Assembly (NCBI RefSeq): GCF_002155975.1
Contig: NZ_MUMI01000001.1
Coordinates: 1 to 55,222 of the forward strand
Direction: 5' to 3'
DNA: 55,222 nt
Source: Amycolatopsis kentuckyensis
Lineage (GTDB): Bacteria; Actinomycetota; Actinomycetes; Mycobacteriales; Pseudonocardiaceae
In this document: positions 22,670 to 29,262 of the stretch, one piece after another
Position numbering within the stretch: position 1 is the first letter of the stretch
How the letters are laid out: the number at the start of each line of letters is the position of its first letter
The notes under the pieces: model-generated
Seen by the model: the letters and a program-made list of their open reading frames with translations, nothing else
Databases searched by the model: none
What the model was told of the DNA's origin: nothing
Made by a program: the position numbers and the translations under genes

Positions 22670-23665
22670 ATGGACCTCACCGACTGCACCGCCGAACTGC
22701 TCGGCCTGGGCGAGCCCACCCACTTCGAGCCGGCTTGCGCGTGGCTGCGCAACGACCTCTTCGCCCAGCTCGCCGAGCACGGTTTCCGGTCGATCGCCCT
22801 GGAGACCGACCGCGTGGCCGCGCTCGACGGCGGCTTCTCGCACGACCTGGGCGAGGTGGCGGCCAACCGGCAGCTGCTCGCGTGGCTGCGCGAGTACAAC
22901 GAGCAGGCCGACGAGCCGCTGACCTTCCACGGCTTCGACGCCCCGGCCGAGATGTTCAGCGCTCCCAGTCCCCGCACCTACCTCGAGCACGTCCGCGACT
23001 ACCTCGGCCTCGACGTCGACATCGCGGCCCTGACCGGCGCCGACGAGCGGTGGAGCCGGTCCGAGGCGATCCTCGACCCGGCTCAGTCGCCCGGCGCCAC
23101 CGCCGAGGCCCGTGAGCTGCGGGTCCTCGCCGACGACCTGCTCGTCGCCCTCCGCGCCCGGGCCCCGCGGCTGGACGCCGCTTGGCGGCGGGCCGAGGTG
23201 CACGCCGTCGCGGGCCGCGGCCTGCTGCGCTACCACGCGGCGTCGGCCCGGCCCGGCGACCGCGACACGAGGATCGCGCGCCTCGCGGGCATGCGCGCGG
23301 TGCTCATGGCCGAGAACCTCCTCGACATCCGGGCGATCGAGGCCGGCCGCGGCCCGACGCTGGTCTTCTCGCACAACAGTCACCTCCAGCGTTCGGGAAC
23401 GGGTGCGGGCGCGATCGTCGGGGCGCTGCTCGGCGACCGGTACGCCTTCGTCGCCGGCAGCCTGGGCCACAGCGAGGCGATCGGCCTCGGCGAACCGGCG
23501 CCGGACACCTACGAAGGCCGGCTGCAGCAAGGCACCGAGACCTGGAAACTGACCGCGGACCTCCCGGACGGCCGCAAGCGCACCGACACCAAGCCCGAAC
23601 GCGGCTACTTCGGCCTCGACGCCGACGTGCTCGACGGCGCCGCCGCGGTGTGGCACATCGCCTGA
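22670..23665 (+). CDS. Erythromycin esterase-like protein (EreA/EreB superfamily)
   Basis: 331 residues, a little shorter than EreA/B (about 400). Superfamily motifs are recognisable: GLGEPTHFEPA near the N-terminus (the GExxHG-type motif, here GEPTH), FRSIALETDR, the region around FHGFDAP, and the conserved histidine in VFSHNSHLQRSGTG near residue 230. In Ere enzymes the His/Glu pair of these motifs hydrolyses the macrolide lactone, but most family members in actinomycetes are of unknown substrate. Divergently transcribed from a TioE-like MerR regulator that may induce it in response to the compound it inactivates. Confidence 0.85.
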   Translation: MDLTDCTAELLGLGEPTHFEPACAWLRNDLFAQLAEHGFRSIALETDRVAALDGGFSHDLGEVAANRQLLAWLREYNEQADEPLTFHGFDAPAEMFSAPSPRTYLEHVRDYLGLDVDIAALTGADERWSRSEAILDPAQSPGATAEARELRVLADDLLVALRARAPRLDAAWRRAEVHAVAGRGLLRYHAASARPGDRDTRIARLAGMRAVLMAENLLDIRAIEAGRGPTLVFSHNSHLQRSGTGAGAIVGALLGDRYAFVAGSLGHSEAIGLGEPAPDTYEGRLQQGTETWKLTADLPDGRKRTDTKPERGYFGLDADVLDGAAAVWHIA

Positions 23666-23743
23666 CCGCGCGGAAAGCCCGCCCTGCCCACGCGGGATTG
23701 TGCTTAGCTGGAGTTGACACAGGATTCACATGGGGGGTTTCCG

Positions 23744-24673
23744 ATGAGAGTTCGTCATGGGGTCGCCGCACTCCTGGCCGTGGTGGCGTTCGGCGCCGTC
23801 CCGGCCCAGGCGAGTGCCGCCACCCCGATCGCCGAGCCGGCCGTGACGTCGGCCGAGTACCCCGACGACAACGCCTGGCACCCCGGTGCCGGCGTGCCGG
23901 GCTCGTTCACCTTCAGCGCCAACGGCGAAGACTCGGTCGTCGGGTTCTACTGGGGCAACACCGATCCGGCCGGCACCTTCGTGGCGGCGGACCACGCGGG
24001 CGGGTCGGCGACGGTTTCCTACACGCCGCAGGCGTCCGGGCCCAACGACCTCTACGTGACGAGCGTCGACAGCGCGGGCAACCGGTCGCCGCAGCACGTC
24101 CACCACTTCTACGTGCAGTCGACGGAGCCGCTGGTCAACGGGCCCCGGGAAACCGGGGTCGGGATCCCGGCCGAGTTCCGCTTCTCGCCCGGCATGGCCG
24201 ATGTCGTCTCCTACACCTACCGGATCGACGACGGGCCCGAGACCACCGTGGCGGCCGGGGCCGACGGAACCGTGACCGCGAACGTCGTCACGGCGACCCG
24301 GGGTTTCCACCGGCTCAACGTGTGGAGCACGACCGGCGCGGGATTGACGTCCGGTATCGCGAGCAGGGGCTACCCGGCCAGTGACGCTCCGCTGGTGGCG
24401 AGCACCGACTACCCGGACTTCGTCAGCAGCGGCGGCCCCGGCGTCACCGGCACCTTCACCTTGACCCCGCGCATGCCGGGCGTCGTCGCGTACGTCTACT
24501 ACTTCTACGAGGACTGGGACAACCCGACCGTGGTCCCGGCCGGCCCCGACGGCCGGGCGAGCTTCACCTTCACGCCCGACGCGTCGGGTTTCTTCCCCAT
24601 GCAGGTCTACAGCCGGACCGCCGACGGCACCCAGTCCGGCCTCGGCCGGGAGTACTACATCGTGGTGAAGTGA
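23744..24673 (+). CDS. Secreted protein with Ig-like repeat segments, function unknown
   Basis: 309 residues from ATG 23744; the upstream in-frame start would push charged residues in front of the leader. A signal peptide (MRVRHGVAALLAVVAFGAVPAQASAA) probably cleaves near residue 26. The mature part is three beta-rich segments of about 90 residues. Each begins with Pro/Tyr-Pro (SAEYPDDNAWHPGAGVPGSFTFSAN, PRETGVGIPAEFRFSP, STDYPDFVSSGGPGVTGTFTLTP) and includes aromatic-rich strands such as VVGFYWGN, VVSYTYRID and VVAYVYYFYE. This suggests tandem immunoglobulin-like domains. No catalytic motif. A TTGACA at 23714-23719 lies upstream. Ends at a strong shared terminator. Confidence 0.8.
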   Translation: MRVRHGVAALLAVVAFGAVPAQASAATPIAEPAVTSAEYPDDNAWHPGAGVPGSFTFSANGEDSVVGFYWGNTDPAGTFVAADHAGGSATVSYTPQASGPNDLYVTSVDSAGNRSPQHVHHFYVQSTEPLVNGPRETGVGIPAEFRFSPGMADVVSYTYRIDDGPETTVAAGADGTVTANVVTATRGFHRLNVWSTTGAGLTSGIASRGYPASDAPLVASTDYPDFVSSGGPGVTGTFTLTPRMPGVVAYVYYFYEDWDNPTVVPAGPDGRASFTFTPDASGFFPMQVYSRTADGTQSGLGREYYIVVK

Positions 24674-24676
24674 TCG

Positions 24677-24716
24677 GGTGAAGGACGCCTTCGGCGCACC
24701 GAAGGCGTCCTTCACC
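24677..24716. terminator. Bidirectional terminator, 18-bp perfect stem
   Basis: GGTGAAGGACGCCTTCGG (24677-24694) and CCGAAGGCGTCCTTCACC (24699-24716) with loop CGCA. It separates two convergent genes, starting four bases after one stop and ending three bases before the other. Confidence 0.88.
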
Positions 24717-24718
24717 GC

Positions 24719-27043
24719 TTACGGGTAGCTGACCACGTTGACCGGCACCGTGCCCGAAGGCGTGACACCGCCGGTGTCGTTGATGACGTGGGTGATCGTG
24801 CCGCGGTAGTTGAGCGACACCGTCAGCAGGCTGTGGAACCGGACGCCGCTGTTGTTCGGCACCTCGAACGCGTGGTAGCTGGACACCGCGGGGTTCGTGT
24901 CGAAGAAGCAGTAACTCCCGAGGCCCCAGGCCTCATGGGACGTCACGTTCGACCCGACCTTGTACGCGGCGTACCCGGCGACACCCGATGGCGCGTTCCA
25001 CGACGCCTGGTTCGGCACGTCGTAGGGCATCTCGTTCTGGAAGAAGATGGTCCGGCCGCCCTGGCCGTTCCAGATCACCTGGTACTTCTGGTAGTGCTCG
25101 ACGAACAGGCCGGTGGCCAGCACGTTCGCGCCGTTCACCACGAGCCCGGTGTCGGCGGTGTTGGTGTTCCAGCCGTAGGTGCCCGCGTTGCCGTGGTCGG
25201 CCCGCCACGCCCAGATGTGGTCGATGATCGTGTTGGCGCTGTTGACGATCAGGCTGTTCGTCGCCTTGCCGGCGATCGCGCCGCCGATCCGGAAGAACAC
25301 GTCCTGGACCGTCGTCGGGTTCCCCGCGTGCGACGCCGACGAGCCGGACTGGCCGACCGTGAGCAGTGCCTGCGAGTTCGTCGTGCCGGCGTCGAAGAGC
25401 AGGCCCTTGAGCCGGACGCCGTCCACATCGGACACCTGCATCGCGTTGACGCCGTTGTCCGGCACCAGCGTCGGGTAGCCGATGCCGAGGACGGTCGTGT
25501 TCGCGCGGGTCACGTTGAGCGTCTGGTTCAGGTGGTAGACGCCCGGCGTGAAGAACAGGTTGCAGCCCGCGGCAAGGGCGTTGTTGATCGACGCGGCCGT
25601 GTCGCCGGACTTGACGACGTAGAACTGGCTCATCGGCAGCGACGAGCCCGGGGTGCTGCCGTTCGCCCAGCTCGGGCCGGACGCGTTGGTGCGCAGCGAG
25701 GGCAGGAACACGCGGTACTTGCCGGTGCCGTCGACGTAGAGGTAAGGGACGTCGCGGGAGACCGGGGTGGTGGCCAGCGTGGTCTCCGGCGGGTTCGGGA
25801 ACGTGTTCGCCGGCGCGCCGCTGGTGCCGGAGAAGACCATGTTCCAGACGCCGCCGTTCCAGCTGCCGAGCTGCGAGTCGCGGGTGTACCACTGCTGCTG
25901 CGACACCGACGCGGCCTGGCCGGCCACCTTCGTGTCGGCGATGTAGCCGCCGCTGGCGTAGCCGTAGCTCGCCGGGTACAGCTGCAGCCCGCCGCGGACG
26001 TCCATCCGGCGGAACGGCGCGGCCTGCGCGACCGCCCACCGCTCGTTGCCGCCCGAGGGGTTGACGGCCATGTTCTCCGCCGAGCGCCAGAAGTTCTGCA
26101 GTGCGACGCCGTTGTCGGAGGCGTTGAAGGCGTCCACGGTGACGTCACCGTTGATCAGCACGTCACCGGGGTTCTGGCCGAGGCCGGCCACCGAGGTGTA
26201 GAAGCCGACGTTGTCGTGCACGCCTGAGTAGGTGCCCGGCTTGAACAGGTGGGCGACGCGCCGGTCCGCCATCTGCGCGGTGAGCGTGTCCTTCTGGTTG
26301 TTGAAGTCGGTGTCCAGCTGCGCCTGGATGGTCGCCGCCGACATGCCCGGGTCGAAGATCCGCACGTTGGGCCCGAAGTTCGGGGTGTCGGACTGCGTCG
26401 GGCAGCCGGCCTGGGTGCCGATCGTGTAGCTCGCGCTCGACACCGCGGAGTTCGCCGAACCCGACTTGGTCGCGATGGCGTTGACCGTGCGGGAGGTCGG
26501 GACGCTGATCGGTCCACTGTAGAGCGGCGAGGACGCGGTGGGCGTCGATCCGTCCACTGTGTACCGGATGGTCGCGCCCGCGGTGGCGCTGCTGATCGTC
26601 ACCGTCTGGGCACTCGAGTACGTCCCGCCGGGCGGGCTGAAGGTCGGCGCCGCGATCGTCGTCGTGCCGCCGCCGACGGTGTAGCTGAAGTGCGGGGTGT
26701 CGTACTGCGGGCCGCTCTTCTCGTAGGTGAACCAGTAGTCGAGGACGTTTCCGCTGCTCAGGCCGTTGACCGTGGTCCGCCAAGTGCCGGAGCCGTTGGT
26801 CATCCGGACGTTCTGCTGGCCGACACCCGGCACGCCGGTGTAGTGGACGTCCACGTACAACGCCGGGGTGGCCGGGGTGAAGCTGATCTGCACCTGACTG
26901 GCGCTGGGCTGGCTGACGCTCTGGGTGTAATCGTCCGCGGCCAGCGCGGCCGGGGCGCTCAGCCCGGCCGCCACCAGCACTGCCGAGGCGACGAGCGCGA
27001 GGCCCGGGCCGCGTCGTCGAAGCTTGTCCAAGGTCCGGTTCAC
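24719..27043 (-). CDS. Secreted CBM56/chitobiase-like/GH55-type beta-helix glycosidase
   Basis: 774 residues from GTG 27043, preceded by CGGAGGTGTC. A Sec leader (RGPGLALVASAVLVAAGLSAPAALAA) ends near residue 34. Next a module of about 90 residues (YTQSVSQPSASQVQISFTP...) resembles CBM56, a beta-1,3-glucan binder. A segment of about 75 residues (FSPPGGTYSSAQTVTISSAT...IRYTVDGSTPT) matches the CHB_HEX_C_1 domain. From about 230 onward a right-handed beta-helix region (LFKPGTYSGVHDNVGFYTSV, FFTPGVYHLNQTLNVTR, GLLFDAGTTNSQALLTV) recalls GH55 exo-beta-1,3-glucanases. Likely an extracellular enzyme acting on beta-glucan, for example fungal wall. Catalytic residues not assigned. A dre-like site lies upstream. 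Confidence 0.82.
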   Translation of the reverse strand: MNRTLDKLRRRGPGLALVASAVLVAAGLSAPAALAADDYTQSVSQPSASQVQISFTPATPALYVDVHYTGVPGVGQQNVRMTNGSGTWRTTVNGLSSGNVLDYWFTYEKSGPQYDTPHFSYTVGGGTTTIAAPTFSPPGGTYSSAQTVTISSATAGATIRYTVDGSTPTASSPLYSGPISVPTSRTVNAIATKSGSANSAVSSASYTIGTQAGCPTQSDTPNFGPNVRIFDPGMSAATIQAQLDTDFNNQKDTLTAQMADRRVAHLFKPGTYSGVHDNVGFYTSVAGLGQNPGDVLINGDVTVDAFNASDNGVALQNFWRSAENMAVNPSGGNERWAVAQAAPFRRMDVRGGLQLYPASYGYASGGYIADTKVAGQAASVSQQQWYTRDSQLGSWNGGVWNMVFSGTSGAPANTFPNPPETTLATTPVSRDVPYLYVDGTGKYRVFLPSLRTNASGPSWANGSTPGSSLPMSQFYVVKSGDTAASINNALAAGCNLFFTPGVYHLNQTLNVTRANTTVLGIGYPTLVPDNGVNAMQVSDVDGVRLKGLLFDAGTTNSQALLTVGQSGSSASHAGNPTTVQDVFFRIGGAIAGKATNSLIVNSANTIIDHIWAWRADHGNAGTYGWNTNTADTGLVVNGANVLATGLFVEHYQKYQVIWNGQGGRTIFFQNEMPYDVPNQASWNAPSGVAGYAAYKVGSNVTSHEAWGLGSYCFFDTNPAVSSYHAFEVPNNSGVRFHSLLTVSLNYRGTITHVINDTGGVTPSGTVPVNVVSYP

Positions 27044-27079
27044 GCCGTGACACCTCCGCCGTTGGGGATCCACGAGGCA

Positions 27080-27157
27080 TTTGTTGCGAGTCACAACAAA
27101 GTAACTCCCGCTCACCGGCGCTTCGATCACTTTTCGGTAACACTTGTCTGGACCAAT
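27080..27157. promoter_or_regulatory. Regulatory region with a dre-like (DasR) site and a second inverted repeat
   Basis: ACTTGTCTGGACCAAT (27142-27157) matches 13 of 16 positions of the DasR element ACTGGTCTAGACCACT. TTTGTTG-N7-CAACAAA (27080-27100) is a perfect 7-bp inverted repeat nearer the glucanase start. Both lie between the divergent secreted glucanase and S53 peptidase genes, so carbohydrate-linked control of both is plausible. Confidence 0.5.
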
Positions 27158-27312
27158 AACTCGGCCGGGTGAGAAGGTTCGTGACTCTTCGTCCGGTTCG
27201 CCACGAGGTGGGCGAATGACTGAACCGAGAAACATCCGCTTGCCGGGTGACCTCGAACGGGTGACATGCGACGATCCGCTGCCACACCTCGTCCTCTACC
27301 GAGGAGTAGGCC

Positions 27313-28542
27313 ATGGCGCCCCCACGGTTGTTCCGGTCCCTCGTCGTCCTCTCCCTGATCGCGGCCCCGCTCACGGTGGCCACCTCGACCGCCGAAGCCG
27401 CCCCGCTGCAGAGCGGCGGCGTGGTCGACTTCGGCTGTGCCACCTCCGGCAAGTTCCACTGCCTCGGCAAGGCGGTCCGGTCGCCGAAGGGCGCCGGCCC
27501 GCTGCTGAACACGACCCCGGTCGGCTACGGCCCGGCCGAGATCCAGGCCGCGTACCACCTCGGCGGGCTGCACGCCGACGGCCGCACGGTGGCCATTGTG
27601 GACGCTCAGGACGCCCCGACCGCCGAGGCCGACCTGGCGAAGTTCCGCGCCGCACGGGGACTTCCCCCGTGCACGACGGCCAACGGCTGCTTCAAGAAGG
27701 TCAACCAGAACGGCGCGGCGAGCCCGCTGCCCGCACCCGACTACGGCTGGGCGATGGAGATCAGCCTCGACCTCGACGCGGTGTCGGCGACCTGCCCGGA
27801 CTGCCGCATCCTGCTGGTGGAGGCCGACTCCCCGGACACGGACCCGCTGATGACGGCGGTCGACACGGCCGCGGCGACGCCGGGCGTGGTGGCGATCTCC
27901 AACAGCTACGGCGGCACCGAGGACTCGACGATCCTCGCCGCGGACGCGCACCTGAACCACCCGGGCATCGCGGTCACGGCCTCCTCGGGCGACTCCGGCT
28001 ACGGCGTCAGCTGGCCGGCCTCCTCGCCGTACGTCACGGCGGTGGGCGGCACGACGCTGAAGAAGGCGGCGACCACCACCCGCGGCTGGACCGAAACGAC
28101 GTGGAAGGGCAGCGGCAGCGGGTGTTCGGCGCTGGAGGCGAAACCGGCCTGGCAGCACGACACCGGCTGTGCGAAGAGGACGGTCGCGGACGTCTCGGCG
28201 GTCGCGGACCCGGCCACCGGGCTCGGGGTGTACGACACGTACAACAGCTGCGGCAGCTCGTCGTGGTGCGACGTCCTGCTGTCCCTGGGGCTCGCGCAGG
28301 GCGCGGACGGCTGGGTCCAGGTCGGCGGCACGAGCCTGTCGTCCCCGGTGATCGCGAGCGTGTACGCGCTGGCGGGCAACTCGGTGACGTCGGGCTCGTA
28401 CCCGTACGCGCACACCGGCGGGCTCTACGACGTGACGTCGGGCTCGAACGGCAGCTGCGGTGGCACGTACCTCTGCACGGCGGGCGCCGGGTACGACGGG
28501 CCGACCGGGCTGGGCACGCCGGACGGGACGTCCGGGTTCTGA
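27313..28542 (+). CDS. S53 (sedolisin-type) secreted serine peptidase
   Basis: 409 residues from ATG 27313 with GAGGAG upstream. Signal peptide MAPPRLFRSLVVLSLIAAPLTVATSTAEAAP. The sedolisin signatures are present: the catalytic Glu and Asp four apart in WAMEISLDLDAV (about residue 155), the oxyanion Asp region ASSGDSGYGVSWPASSPYVTAVGGT, and the catalytic Ser in GGTSLSSPVIA (about 340). Calcium-site remnants appear near DVSAVADPATG. The long N-terminal propeptide of classical S53 zymogens is missing; only about 45 residues precede the peptidase domain. Probably an acid-active extracellular protease with cysteine pairs (CTTANGC, CPDC, CGSSSWC). Confidence 0.88.
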   Translation: MAPPRLFRSLVVLSLIAAPLTVATSTAEAAPLQSGGVVDFGCATSGKFHCLGKAVRSPKGAGPLLNTTPVGYGPAEIQAAYHLGGLHADGRTVAIVDAQDAPTAEADLAKFRAARGLPPCTTANGCFKKVNQNGAASPLPAPDYGWAMEISLDLDAVSATCPDCRILLVEADSPDTDPLMTAVDTAAATPGVVAISNSYGGTEDSTILAADAHLNHPGIAVTASSGDSGYGVSWPASSPYVTAVGGTTLKKAATTTRGWTETTWKGSGSGCSALEAKPAWQHDTGCAKRTVADVSAVADPATGLGVYDTYNSCGSSSWCDVLLSLGLAQGADGWVQVGGTSLSSPVIASVYALAGNSVTSGSYPYAHTGGLYDVTSGSNGSCGGTYLCTAGAGYDGPTGLGTPDGTSGF

Positions 28543-28638
28543 GTGCTCGTTCACCGCGTCCCGGCCGGCGGTTCCCCGGTCGGGTGACGTTCGGGCAGCG
28601 CGTTTTCGCCGGTCAGCCCGCGGGGTAAGGATGTCTGC

Positions 28639-29262
28639 ATGCTGGACACCGAAGTCCTGTCGCGGACGGCTCCGCGGGCGCTCGACGTCGTCACCCCGCT
28701 CGGGGACGTGCGGTTCGCCGTCCACGTCGGCGGCTGGGACGTGCCCGCGAGACCGGAGCTGACCTGGGGCCTCGAGTCCGGGGCCCGGCTCTGCCGGTGG
28801 CGGCACCAGTCCGTGCGGCTGGACGTACTGTGCGGGCCCACCGCGTCCGGGCTGCCCGGCGTCACCCGCGAGACCACCATCCTGCGGGTGCTGGCGCGCG
28901 AGGACGTCAGCGCCTTCGTCGTCCGAGCCGAGCTGGCCGGTGCCCCGCACGAGGACCGGACCTGGGAAAGCGCCTTCACCGCCGAGACCGCCGATGCCGT
29001 GGTGAGCGTCGGCGGGCCCGGGGCCGATCTGCTGCGGCGGTGTTCGCGGGCCGGGCAGCACGTGCCGCCGTACTGGTCGCGGCTGGTCGGCGGGGACGCC
29101 GTCGAGCGGACCGGCGGCCGGCTCGTCTGGCGGCTGCCCCGGATCGACCGCGGCGACTACGCCGAGCTGTGGGTGTCCGTCGCGTGGAGTGCGCCGGGCG
29201 GGGACCCGGGCCGCGCCGTCGACATCGACGCGGCCCGGGTGCTGCGGGAGCTAACCCAGTGA
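28639..29262 (+). CDS. Uncharacterised protein, 207 residues
   Basis: ATG 28639 follows GGGGTAAGG. No signal peptide or membrane segment. Beta-rich, with segments DVRFAVHVGGWDVP, CRWRHQSVRLDVLCG, ETTILRVLAREDVSAFVVRAEL and AELWVSVAWSAPGG; paired cysteines are scattered. I do not recognise the family. It is the only coding candidate here whose codon usage matches neighbouring real genes. Its last 12 bases overlap the end of the convergent fucosidase-like gene. Confidence 0.6.
   Translation: MLDTEVLSRTAPRALDVVTPLGDVRFAVHVGGWDVPARPELTWGLESGARLCRWRHQSVRLDVLCGPTASGLPGVTRETTILRVLAREDVSAFVVRAELAGAPHEDRTWESAFTAETADAVVSVGGPGADLLRRCSRAGQHVPPYWSRLVGGDAVERTGGRLVWRLPRIDRGDYAELWVSVAWSAPGGDPGRAVDIDAARVLRELTQ

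Noticed and set aside
24719-27043. Adenylyl cyclase, a label sometimes given to similar secreted proteins
   Set aside because: No cyclase motif is present; the CBM56-like, chitobiase-like and beta-helix segments explain the chain better.
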